From assembly GCA_008477525.1 (NCBI GenBank), contig SPDT01000004.1, positions 558,001 to 622,000 of the forward strand: a DNA stretch of 64,000 bases, read 5' to 3'. Origin of the DNA: Hypomyces perniciosus. Its lineage: Eukaryota > Ascomycota > Sordariomycetes > Hypocreales > Hypocreaceae. Below the pieces are notes generated by a model, which saw only the letters and a program-made list of their open reading frames with translations, ran no database searches and was not told the origin of the DNA. The first letter of the stretch is position 1. The number at the start of each line of letters is the position of its first letter. Below, one piece after another: positions 49,411 to 60,062 of the stretch. The translations under genes were made by a program, and so were the position numbers.

Positions 49411-52400
49411 CTACCAGAACCCTGTAGGATCAAACCTCCATCGCAGACAATTGTTCTCACCATAACCTCCCTTTTTGTACTCTGTGCTGCTACAGTCGCA
49501 ACTGTCAACGGGGATCAACATATAGCGCTTACACTCATTGACATCAAACTTCTTGATCTCGCAGCCATCCTTGACCTCGAACTCCATATCGACGTAGATT
49601 CGCAAGATCTGCGCCATATCGTAGTTGCTCTCCCACCACCGTAATCGCTTGAGGTAACCAGATCCAAGAGACTCCGCCTCCTCTGCAATGCTGTTGCAGA
49701 AGTATTCAATAGCAGTGACGCAGTGCTTCCGCCGCGCCCACTGTCCTGTCTCGTAGCAGCGGCGAGTGTTTGCAGAAGGGTCCCGGGTTGAGTAAGTCGG
49801 CTTCGGTGGCTCACTGGTGGTAGTCGGCTTTGATGCCGTAGTCGTGTGCCCGACTTGCCCACCTTCTCCTCCTCCGCCACCACTGCCGCCGTTGCCGCCG
49901 CCACCGCCTCCCCCTGGTAGGCCAACCATGCATGTCTCCTCGTCTTCACCTTCATCTTCATCTTCATCACCTTCCTCGTCGCCTGGGTCTACAGGGGGCG
50001 GTGGTGGTCCGGTAGGGAGCGGCGAAGACAGAGTTGGTCTGACTGTCAGGGTTGGTGTATTGCCAGGGTTTGTACCACTACCACCGCCAGATCCAGGTCC
50101 CCCGGGTGGTGGCCCAGGCGGCACAGGCGGACACAAGATTGCCGGAAAGATGCATCTTGGAACGACGGGGAACGGAGGGGCAGGCTTGACGGTGATTGCA
50201 GGTGGCCATCGCTTGCCAGGCGGAGGAGGAGGACCAGGAGGTGGCCGAGGAGGTGGCGGGGGATGAGTAGGGAATGTCGGAGCCGTCGTATGTCTTGTAG
50301 TCCAGTCCTGCCAGGTCGTTACTGGCCATGTAGTTGTCCTTGCCAAGGTGGGAATGATGATGAGGGGCACAATGGTGGTAGAGGACGAAGATGAGGATGA
50401 GGACAAAGACAAGGTTGAGGACCCCGAAGTACTAGTTGGGTTCCACACGATGGTTTCCATCAACCATTCCGTCACGGTGATGGGTGGCAGTGTGACTGTC
50501 GTCGTGAAATTTGCATCTGAATAGGTTAGGCGAGGGTAGTCGATTGTTGTGGTGAGGCCTTTCCACGGTGGCAGGACAAAGGTGCAGGGAGGGATGCAGC
50601 CTATCTCGGGATTGGGTTCGTTCCATATATCGGGGTTGATCCAAACAATTGAATCGCTGCCAACATCGTCGCCTTCACCCTCATGTAAGGGCTGATCTGC
50701 TGGTATGACGAAAGGCTTAGGGAAGATGGTGCCCTTGGGTAGCACCGTGTCTTTCGAGAGAGGCTGGCCAGCTGGGACGTTCGAACCGTCGCCCGCAGTG
50801 AATGGCAGGGGTGGGACAAAGCCTGCAGGGAGACTTATGTCCGTGGGAATGGACACCTGAGGAGGGATTACAATGGGATTGCCGATGCTCCCTCCTGTAC
50901 CACAGCAAGTGCTTGTGATCAGCCTGAAAAAGCTGCATCGAGGGCACTTGTCAGCACCAGGCCCCGGTGCGTTGTTCTGGTTTCCCTCCCGTGGCAGGTT
51001 GATGATGTCAGTTGCGACACCAGCGTCAAGTGTTAGTGTTGCTCGTGGAGGCACAGTTGTGTGTGGAAGGGGAATGATGGTTGCATTTTGAGGGGAGATA
51101 TGTGTGTTGGCACCGTTTCCACCGCCAACTCCAGCGTCAAAGTCAATGGACCATATCATGATCCCACCGAGGCAACGGCTGTTGGCAAACGCCTGCTTCA
51201 TAGCAATAGTCTCCTCGTCATCATATCCTACCCAACTGTCCTTGTCGTAGGTGAAGGATTTGACCATGGCCGTGGCATTGAGCTTCGGGACTACACCTTG
51301 GGTTCTGATGATTTCCCGGATTTCCTTGTTCGACAAAACGCCGGAAAAGTTCGTACAGGACCCGGCATTGCCAGCCTTTCCTGGCACAAAGGGACACCCC
51401 ACCTCTCCACATGATGCATCTGACAACTTGTAGGTCCGGCCATAGTATGCGATGCCCATGTTGATCTTGGCAGGATCTACACCATCAAACCATAACGACG
51501 TCAGTCCCTTGTCAATATCGGTAATGTCGGTCTGCGGGCGGACTCTTGCTCCTAGCGCGTTGACATTGGCGTCCCATGGGCCGTGGAGGTCGTAGGACAT
51601 GAAGCCCATGAAATCAACATACTTTTGCATCGCCGCAGGCTTGAAGCCCCGAAGATACCAGTAGTCTGGCGCCAGCGTGAGACTAATGCCGTATCTATTC
51701 CCAAACGCTGCTCTCATTTCCTTGACCAGCAGGACAAGATTGTTAGCGTCGCCTGCATGGCCGCCTCGGGTTTTTTCCACAGGATATTCCCAATCCAAAT
51801 CAGCACCTTCGAAACCATACGTGCTCATAAATTTAATCAGAGATGAGATGAAGGCGGCTCGATTCTTGGCTGAGGATACCATGTCACTCCAGGCTGTCTG
51901 GGTCGGGCCTGGATCGTTGAATGACCACTACAAGAACCATGTTAGAAATGCCATAAACCTCTACCAAAAGGACACGGAACACTTACACCGCCGACAGCTA
52001 TCCAAGTCTGAAGGCCATTTCTCTTCAAGGCTGTGAATTCCCCGTACAGCGGGATATCGCCAGGGTGCATCGGCATCATTTCATAGGTGGTTGGATGGAA
52101 GAAAGCAAAGGCATAGAACAGGTGAGTGAGTCCTCGAGTGTTGATCTGGCTCGGGTAAACTTTGTCACATGCTCGCTCACGCGTGTTCCAGCCTTGGTAG
52201 TAGCCGACACGTCGGCCTGACACAGTGTTGGAGCCAGAAGAGCAGCTCGGGGACGGTTTGACCTCACAGGAACCGTAGCCTTGCTGACACGGCGTCTTTC
52301 CATACTCTGGCTTCGGATCGTGGCAGTAGACGTCTTCGGTGCCGCACCATCCATAATACGAGCAGCATAGGTTCAAGGCACATGGTGTTTTGCGATCCGA

Positions 52401-54002
52401 TGAGTCGATGCCGCACATAGCTTTCGAATTGCAATTAGAGATGCAATTTTTGCCGCAGTTTTCGTCCTTGAAGCCGCATATACCGTCCCTGTTACAGCAG
52501 CTGGCATCCAAGCAGGGCTTGTTGGGGCCACATTGGGCTGGACCATCCCGTCTGACCAATGTAATGTACGGAGTGACGTTCGGTGAAGATCGTAAGGGAC
52601 GCCGTTGGAGCTCTCCCCGGGATCTCACTTGAATCGGCAGAGACGTGTTGTTACCACGAAGACTAGTTGAATTGGCGGCGATCTGAGCACGAATGTAGGA
52701 CTCGCCTATGCTCAGGATATCGGGATGCCCTTGAGGCTGTTGCTGCGTCCATCCCTTGTAGGTGGAGAGGGATGGGCTGACGTCAGAGGCCGTCAAGTTT
52801 CCTAGTTTCGCTGTTGCTGTACCATCATCTTCACGACTTGTTAACAACACCAATTCGACATTGTCCATCACCTTTGTTGCCGCACGAACTTCCTTGTCCG
52901 GTGCCATGTTCAAAGGATACGGTCCTCGAGGATTAGTAGTCTGCATGATGTTGTGAGTGTCGTTGATGACCACGAGTTCATCCCTGATATAGCCCATATC
53001 ATGCAGTTCGTCCAGAGTCACTGCATCCGCCCAGTCCATAAAGTCCTTGGTCGAAAGGCGTCCTTCCTGTCCCCTTTTATCAAGAAAGCCAAAAAGGACC
53101 TGCTCATCACCAAGAGCATCACGATACCATACCCTGGCCGCCTGTCCAATTCTTGCATCATTTGTCATTCGAAAGAAGAAGAGAGCTGCCTCGTTCCTGA
53201 GGGCTCCTCGACCCATGGTTCGAAGGAGATTTGATCTGAGGGCATTGTGGATTCTTGCTTGCCAGTCCTGCTCTGAGCGGACACCACTAAAACGAGCACC
53301 AGTGGATCTATCCAAGCAGTTCAACTACGAAGGCGCGCATCGGGTGTAACCTAGGCCTCCATCACCCTCGGGTTGCACTTGTTAGCCTACGGTGCCCACG
53401 CCACCCTCTACCCACTTAGCTAGCGGGAACTCATCACAGGTGTAGTAGCGACCAGACCGTTGAATGAGATTGCCTGTTATTGGATCCCGCTTGGCTCGAA
53501 TTTCTCTCTCTGTCAGAAAGCCATATGTTTCGAGGTCCGTATAATCCCACGCCCCGGTCATGCCCATGACTTCAGGCTGAGCCAGATTTCCCGGGCCAGC
53601 TACTTCAGGGCATGGGTGCCCATCCTTCCAATTCCCTGGGCATTGTCTTCTCCGTCGTTGGTCTCCTCTTCGTTTGTTGAAGTCATACGAGAAGGCGCTG
53701 CGCCATTTACGAGAACTTCCAGTTGCTGAAATGAGATAGGTGCGAGCGTTTTGACAGATGGCTTTGAAATAGTAGCAGTTATATTCGAGAAAGATGGCCG
53801 CAGGAGTAAACTGAAAAACCTGAACCGGAGTATCAAGGGTAGTCGGCCGCCATGTTGGGACCTCCTCTCCATTAATAGTTTCCCATTGCCAACTCTGGAT
53901 GTATTGGCCGTGGCACTGCCTAGATAGAATCAACCAGGCAAGGAATATATGGAATAGTAAGCCCGATGCGCGGAAATGGCGGTTGGTAGCCTGAGGAGGC
54001 AT
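49411..54002 (-). CDS. Secreted subgroup C (killer-toxin-like) GH18 chitinase with CBM18 modules
   Basis: Predicted 1488-aa protein, complement(join(49411..51927,51987..53324,53391..54002)). A signal peptide lies near residues 10-33. Residues 189-201 carry a CDEFPxAxxxEGG motif resembling NucA/NucB-type nucleases, found upstream of the catalytic part in some relatives. Two cysteine-rich CBM18-like chitin-binding modules (about 468-503 and 508-557) precede the GH18 barrel (about 573-920). The catalytic motif reads FEGADLDWEYP with acid E697; the first Asp of DxxDxDxE is Glu. A long Pro/Ser/Thr/Gly-rich linker leads to a cysteine-containing C-terminal module. The 59-nt intron at 51928-51986 is unambiguous. 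The 66-nt intron at 53325-53390 has a less certain donor (GTAGGC, or GTGGGC nearby). Subgroup C enzymes resemble the zymocin alpha subunit and act on chitin. The LysM gene is divergently transcribed next door. Confidence 0.92.
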
Positions 54003-54693
54003 CGTTGAGACAACGATAGAAGATAAGAAATGAGAGCCCGCCGGAGCGAATTCTCTCAATGATGAGTATAGTCTTCATACCTGAAAACGGGGAGAAAGCC
54101 CACACCTATTTATGTAAGTTGCTGGCGACATACAACCCTCTATTTCCTATCGTCGCACTTAATGTTGAAGAGTCTTGGCAGCGCAACGTGCAAACAGGAG
54201 CAGATTGCCCAATTGGGCAGCATCCGAGAAGAGCCCACTCAGGAGGTCATGTGGACCCCTGTTTGCCTGCTCCAGGATAGTGTTTGGCTGGTTGTTGGCC
54301 GGTGCAACAAAGCCAATGCCTTCTGTCTTTGTATTAGTGTCTCTAGATATAGAACAGTCCTCATGTTCTAGGTGTGGCCATTGTCCCCAATATCAGGCAG
54401 CCCTGGTAATGCTCATCACCAACATGCATGATGCCGCAACTATTGACCTCGCTAAAGGACTGCAAAAATTCTCATTCGTCAAGTCTATACGAGAAAAGAT
54501 GCGGCTCAGCGCCTGTATACATGGAGCCTCGGAAAGATGTGTCAGAGATTGAAGATTGATTCCGTGTCGACTAATGTTGCCGGCACCTGGGTTCCTGTTA
54601 ACTCATTTTATTTCTTTCCTAATACCTTCGATGTCCCCGACGTTCCCATCCTACCCCTCAAGCATTACTCAAGAATTACTTTGGTTGAGCACG
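54003..54693. promoter_or_regulatory. Shared bidirectional promoter of chitinase and LysM genes
   Basis: 691 bp between two divergent start codons, with no supported gene. On the minus strand CATAAATAGG (54105-54114) lies about 105 bp before the chitinase ATG. The layout suggests co-regulation of the pair. Confidence 0.6.
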
Positions 54694-56224
54694 ATGCATC
54701 AGTCAGGCTTCTCCGTTGCCCTCACACTGTCCATCCTTTCCCTCACTCGTCTCGTGGCAGGAGGTGATGATTGTCAGCCGGTAAGGTGGCCCCCTTCCAA
54801 GCGTGACATCAACGATGATGTCGGCAAGATTCAGTGTCGATTCATGGTTCCTGCGCCCTCGGAGGTCAACTATTACACATGTAGTGCAATGGCAATCCGG
54901 TACGGCATAGCCGTCGAAACCTTTTTCATGCTGAATCCAGGTGTTGATCGGGACTGCAACACAATTCGGCCAAAAGAGGTCTACTGCGTTGCTGGGTGTA
55001 AGTACCCTATTCATATCATCACACTAACATGGCTTCGAAGCTGAGTGGGTATCTAGACATCCAGCAACCGGTGTCAACAGATGGTTTCTGCGGCCCTAAC
55101 CATGGAAACCAAACTTGCGGAGAAACGTACAAGCCTTGCTGTAATGGCGAGATATGGAAGTGCGGAGACAAAATGTGAGACCAAGACCCAACCTCCCTTC
55201 CAGCTAATTTTGCTGACAACAGTTGGCCTCTTTAAGTGATGATTGCGCCCCTGGAACCTGCTTCGAAGGGAGATGCAGAGGCTTTCCTTTTGAGTACTCA
55301 ATGGATGGCAAATGTGGTCCTAAAAATGGATGGAAGAAGTGCGGCGGCCGATGGGGAGACTGTTGCAACTTTGACGGCAAATGTGGCACTGGACCTTCTT
55401 TTTGCTCTCCAGGAAAATGCGAGTCTGGCAACTGCACCCATCCAGCAACTTCTACTACTGTAGCCAGCTGGCCATGGCAGACAGGGACAACGCCTGATGG
55501 TAGTTGCGGAGGGCCGAAGGGTTATACTTGTGACGTTATGTTTGGGAATTGCTGCAGTGCGTCCGGGAAGTGTGGTTCTCTGATGGAACACTGCGGAACT
55601 GGATGGTAAGATCCCCCTCGAGACCCAGTCTGATCGAAATAAGACCTGACATGGTAATCACAGTCAACCAAAATTTGGTCTATGCAATAACAGTACCAGC
55701 ACTCCCACATCTGTCCAATCGACCAGTCCAGTTCGCTCGACCACGAGCACTTCCTCCCAAGCGCCTACTGAATCACCAGACAGTACCTCACCGGACGGCA
55801 CCTGCGGCGGAACCAAGCGATATACATGCAAAAATTCCTCCTATGGCAACTGTTGTAGCGCTAAGGGCTTCTGCGGAAAAACGATAGATTACTGCGCCCA
55901 AGGATGGTTAGTGATACTCGCTGCTTGCTTTGAGGCCCTCTGGGAACTTCACAAGTCTAACTAGCTTATAGCCAAGTGGTATTTTCTGGCAGCTGCATTA
56001 CCAACAATATTCCTACCCTTGACGGCACATGTGGAAAGGCTCGGGGAGGCTATACCTGCGCAGGGGGACCATTTGACGGGCAATGCTGCTCTGCGAGTGG
56101 TTACTGTGGGAAAACTGGTGACTACTGCGGACCAGGATGGTGAGTTATTGCCCCATTTAGTACATTCATTTTATGTTCATGCTAATAATTGGACAGCCAA
56201 TCTGAATATGGAAAGTGTTCTTGA
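54694..56224 (+). CDS. Secreted LysM protein with five CBM18 chitin-binding modules
   Basis: Predicted 409-aa protein, join(54694..54997,55057..55174,55237..55605,55664..55906,55972..56139,56197..56224); the exon sum is 1230 nt. The start is the ATG of MHQSGFSVALTLSILSLTRLVAGG, a signal peptide. One LysM follows (about residues 46-101, with YYTCSAMAIRYGI and LNPGVDRDCNTI). Then come five CBM18 (hevein-like) modules, each with a D-G-x-CG start and CC-x3-G-x-CG core. Ser/Thr/Pro linkers separate some of them. Introns 1 and 3-5 have canonical donors. Intron 2 uses the acceptor TTTAAG at 55236, because CAACAG upstream breaks the frame. LysM and CBM18 both bind chitin, so the protein may shield the fungus's own wall from its chitinase or sequester chitin fragments. 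The partner chitinase gene is divergent. Confidence 0.92.
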
Positions 56225-57212
56225 AGCTCTCCTGGCTTATACACGTAGATGAAATGGAGTCTGTTTAGTCTGGGTGTTACGTTACTCCTAGAAGATGGGT
56301 TGTGTATAGAGAGGTGTACCAAATCTACGCGGAATATTTCTTTCTGGAGTGTGTGGTTCTTTCTTATTCTAGTAAAAGATCTGAGAGTTGTCTCTGGAGG
56401 AGATCTTGAATAACTGATTTCCCTTCGTTGTGAAATGGCATCAATAGTAAAAGTTCCCATAATCGTTGGCAAGTGTCGCATAGTTCCACCATAGTTAGGA
56501 CTGCGAGCACGACAGTACTGATAAATTCAATTATGCGTCTAATAGTATAAAGGTTCCATTGAATTACTGCATGATGCATTTGTATGCAGGTCAAAGAATC
56601 GCCATTGATACATGTGCAAACGGGACGTCCAGACCAGAGGTACGTTCAGTCAGGAAGCACCATCCAACCAGTGAGAATGAGGCAGTACAGCGTTCAGACA
56701 TTGTGCCAAATATAACCGCTCCTTTCTTTTCTTGAAACGTAGTTCAATTGTCTGTCATTGTGGCGAACAATGTGCTTGGTCTTTGCCCTGAACAAAGAGG
56801 TGTTTACATGAAGGAATTTCTAACCGCACATGACACAATGCGTTTGAACAAATTGAAGGTTTGATTAATGAATGAAAACGACACGAAAACACTTCTTGTG
56901 CGAAAAAGACTACTTCTGCCATTTAGGATTTCGATTGTACATAGCCACAGAATGTTCCGGAGCTGTTCCGAGCTGTCTTTGAACCGCCGGTTTTCGGTTA
57001 TCATTCTTGGAGTGAATCCAAGTTGAAACATATTGTGAACAAAGGGCGTGAACACCACCCAAACGTCCAAGCCCCCCCCCCCCCAGTTCCATTGGATTCC
57101 CGAGTATTTAGGGGGCTCATACGCTGCTCTTCTGAATTCAAACTTCACTCACAACCACTCACAACCACTCACATCTACATACAGACTTCACAACCTCAGA
57201 GAACCATACATC
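56225..57212. other. Intergenic region upstream of the amidoligase gene
   Basis: About 1 kb without a supported gene. It has a run of 13 C (57072-57084) and three ACTCACAACC-type repeats (about 57146-57170) in the probable promoter or leader of the next gene. Open frames here (for example 56804-57148 on -) depend on the G/C run and look spurious. Confidence 0.5.
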
Positions 57213-58496
57213 ATGGCACCACCGACATACGCAAAATTCCCACAAGGTGGAGCAGTCGGACTAACCTTTGGCCTAGAGCTGGAGTTTCTGGCAGACGGAG
57301 AAGGACAAAAGGTCAACGTATATTCAAGCGACCGCAAGCGGAGAGAGTTGGCCGACCATCTGATAGCACTCGTACCAAATCTTCCCATCGCTGTCAAATG
57401 CTTTCATGAGCCTAACGAGAGATGTTGCATCTGCCAGGATGCCGACCCTAACTTGCGCTTTTCCCTTCTGCGAGTCTTCAATCCAGCTAACCCAATCAGC
57501 AACCCTGGTGCAAATTCTGATTACTTATACTTTTTGATTAAGCTCGAGTACCTGGACTGTCCCTGGGACAAGACTGGAAATCCCCTTTTCCAGGGACTTG
57601 AGCTTACTTCACCTGTTCTTGATATTGATGAAATTGAGGCAGGACTCCCCAAAACCTCACAAGTGATCTCGGCCCTTCGCAATATGCCAATGAAGCTGAC
57701 GGCAAACACCGGATGTGGTTTACACATCCATGTCGGGGTCAAGAACGGTTTGACCTTGGAACTCGTGAAGAAGGTGATAACACTGACGATGCTACTTGAA
57801 CTGTCATTGCTAAACATGCTGGTGTCCCCTCAACGCACCAAGAATTTCTACAACGCACCTATCAGCAAACTTTCAAACTTTACCAGGAGAGATACAAATG
57901 AAAAGTTACTGAAACACGCTCTTTCGTCAGCTTGCCCAGATTTCAAGAGGCATTTTCCAACTCCATCGGTACTCAAAGCCGCAACTTGGAATGATAACGA
58001 CCCCCGAGGATGGATGGAAACACTGAAGCTATTTTGGCAGTCAAGGGACTTTTACCGACTCATGCACGGAATAGCAAGAGAATCGGATCTAAAGGCCAGC
58101 CTCTTTGTGTGCCTTCGAGACAAGGATCAGATACCAGATGAAAGATTCGAACCCAAAGAGGGAGATGGGAACCCTTCAACCGTGGAGTTCAGGTACCCTC
58201 AAATGAGCTTTGACATTGGTATCATTAGGAACTGGGCCGAAATTGCATGCAAGATCGTGGAGATTGCCACTTACGATGCGGAAACCTTCAAGACACACAT
58301 TGAGAAGATCATCGCTATCCTGAATCAAAATGCAGAGAACAACACGGGGGCAATTGAGCCGCTTCTCACAGCCCTTGGATTGGAGCATCAGATTCCTCAG
58401 TGGAAAGAGCAGCTTGAGCGTTATGCCAAAGGTGAGGAAATCTCTTTTCTTGGGAGGGATGGATATGTGCTTCCTGAAAATCAAGAGGCGAGATGA
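57213..58496 (+). CDS. Amidoligase-domain protein
   Basis: Single-exon gene for a 427-aa cytosolic protein. The start is the ATG of MAPPTYAKF at 57213 in CATCATGG context; the in-frame upstream extension to 57048 runs through the poly-C tract and is unlikely. Features fit the amidoligase branch of the glutamine-synthetase/GCS-like ligase superfamily: FGLELEF at 19-25, an ELTSPVL strand at 130-136, GCGLHIHVG at 167-175 and VEFRYPQMS at 324-332. In the superfamily the acidic and histidine residues of such strands bind ATP-Mg and the amino or carboxyl substrates during amide-bond formation. Substrate and pathway are unknown. A cysteine pair (CCIC, 71-74) lies in an N-terminal insert. No partner peptide or tailoring gene is obvious next to it. 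Confidence 0.78.
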   Translation: MAPPTYAKFPQGGAVGLTFGLELEFLADGEGQKVNVYSSDRKRRELADHLIALVPNLPIAVKCFHEPNERCCICQDADPNLRFSLLRVFNPANPISNPGANSDYLYFLIKLEYLDCPWDKTGNPLFQGLELTSPVLDIDEIEAGLPKTSQVISALRNMPMKLTANTGCGLHIHVGVKNGLTLELVKKVITLTMLLELSLLNMLVSPQRTKNFYNAPISKLSNFTRRDTNEKLLKHALSSACPDFKRHFPTPSVLKAATWNDNDPRGWMETLKLFWQSRDFYRLMHGIARESDLKASLFVCLRDKDQIPDERFEPKEGDGNPSTVEFRYPQMSFDIGIIRNWAEIACKIVEIATYDAETFKTHIEKIIAILNQNAENNTGAIEPLLTALGLEHQIPQWKEQLERYAKGEEISFLGRDGYVLPENQEAR

Positions 58497-59216
58497 AAGG
58501 CCACAAGGATGATGGTAATACATGATCGCCATTATTTTAGGCCACGAGGAGAGCATGGAGGATATCAAAGATGGTGAACTAGCTAGATGCAAATATAGAG
58601 TATTTGTCTTGTCATGACCAGCTGTTACCATGCCATTGTGATTCCCCTCCGTCTGTTCCCAAGTTCTAAGCGGTAGGTATGGCGAGAGAAACAAAGAAAG
58701 ATATTTTTTGACCGAACCCTCAGACTTTCTTCATTTGACACCATGCATGTAACTTCACCAGTGGTTTCTACCATACTACTAGTTCTAGTACTAGTACTAG
58801 TACTACCTAAGTAATGGTTCTTCGGGATAAAAACTAACCAAGCCGGCGGCCCGGCCCGATGCCCCACCTTACTCCAAACTTCAGTCCCGCTTTTACCCTC
58901 AGCACTACGGTGCACTAGTTACCAAATTGGATCTGTGTCAGACTGTCTGGTATGGCCACAGCATATCTTTGATACTGGAGAAGACGAAGTAATGGTTAGT
59001 TGAGAAATATGGTTTTACTTTTTAGCACCAGGTGAATCGAAACAGAAATAGAAGGGCATGCTAGGTGTCTACGGTTTCTGTTGGCAAGTTCACAAGCATT
59101 CTAGACACTCAATTCGCAACTTAACCCGGTTGTATTATAGCACTAATCGGCTAGAAGAACGCACAGATTCTCATCTCTCCAAACATGTAGCACATTGAAT
59201 ATCCAACGCCGTTTGC
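58497..59216. other. Intergenic region
   Basis: About 720 bp with no supported gene. It contains a (CTAGTA)n microsatellite at about 58778-58806. The minus-strand open frame 58625-58915 has no recognisable content. Confidence 0.4.
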
Positions 59217-59513
59217 CTACTGGCTAGCTTGGGCAACGCACTGCTGTTTGCATGGTGCGCAAAGTGGCTCCAGGATGTAGAAGACAGGGATCCGCTCCTT
59301 GGGCACGCTGTTGGGGCAATCGTGTGAGCCCACAGCCCGCTCGCCATGTTTCTTCTTCCAGTCATCGCAGGCAATGCATTCTTGCATGAACTTGGGCTTG
59401 TTGATGTGCCGCTTGATGCCATCGTTGGCAGTCACCAGGCCCAGATGGCGTTGGCAGCACTTGTCTTGGTTGTAGCACTGGCAAACCCGCTGGCGGTAGA
59501 GGAAACGACACAT
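59217..59513 (-). CDS. Small cysteine-rich protein, 98 aa
   Basis: Single-exon frame starting with ATG at 59513. It has 11 cysteines, including CQCYNQDKCC near residues 11-20, CIAC near 46-49, and a final CAPCKQQC. It has no signal peptide and begins MC, like many small intracellular fungal proteins in which cysteines probably bind zinc. A good TATA box (TATAAAA on -, about 59639-59645) lies about 125 bp upstream, which favours a real gene. I cannot assign a named family or function. Confidence 0.5.
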   Translation of the reverse strand: MCRFLYRQRVCQCYNQDKCCQRHLGLVTANDGIKRHINKPKFMQECIACDDWKKKHGERAVGSHDCPNSVPKERIPVFYILEPLCAPCKQQCVAQASQ

Positions 59514-59638
59514 CGTGGTGACTTGGTTGTTGAAGAAATGAAGCCTGTTGGACTCGTATACGGCACGTTGTATGATGTATGTTCTGGTTTTGATGAACCC
59601 TGTATTCAGGTATGGTGGCTGGGTGGGGGTGCTCTAGC

Positions 59639-59645
59639 TTTTTAT
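59639..59645 (-). promoter_or_regulatory. TATA box of the small cysteine-rich gene
   Basis: TATAAAA read on the minus strand, about 125 bp before the ATG at 59513. Confidence 0.45.
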
Positions 59646-60062
59646 ACAAACTCGAAAGCTGACATTCGCCGCTTGGGTTACACTCCTCCTTCTATCCACC
59701 CTTATCGCTTCTCTCATTTTGACCACTGCTGTCCACACTCTCAATCGCAAGTCACCCGCGAACCTTCTGCCCCGAAAGAAAAGAAGAAAAAAGAAAGATA
59801 AAAAGAATTACAGGTCAGCTAGCATTGTGATAGTAATAGTGCTACGAGGAGACATGGAGTGCCTCCTCCCCACTTCCTAGAGTACTATCGAGATGGGGGT
59901 GGCGAAGAATATCACTGATAAGGCAGGTATAACTGCAAGATATTAAAAGGAGGTGAATTGAATGATATATCCAAGTAGGGTAGCGATAGGCGCTGGCTAT
60001 TATATCTTGTCTTGTAGGTCTGGGTTACTCCAACACAACACCTTCCTCGCAACCACAGTACC
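59646..60062. other. Intergenic region
   Basis: About 420 bp between two minus-strand genes. It has an A/G-rich stretch near 59770-59810 and no supported gene. Confidence 0.4.

Noticed and set aside
49817..50266. Proline-rich plus-strand frame of 149 codons
   Set aside because: It is the antisense of the Gly/Pro-rich linker of the chitinase.
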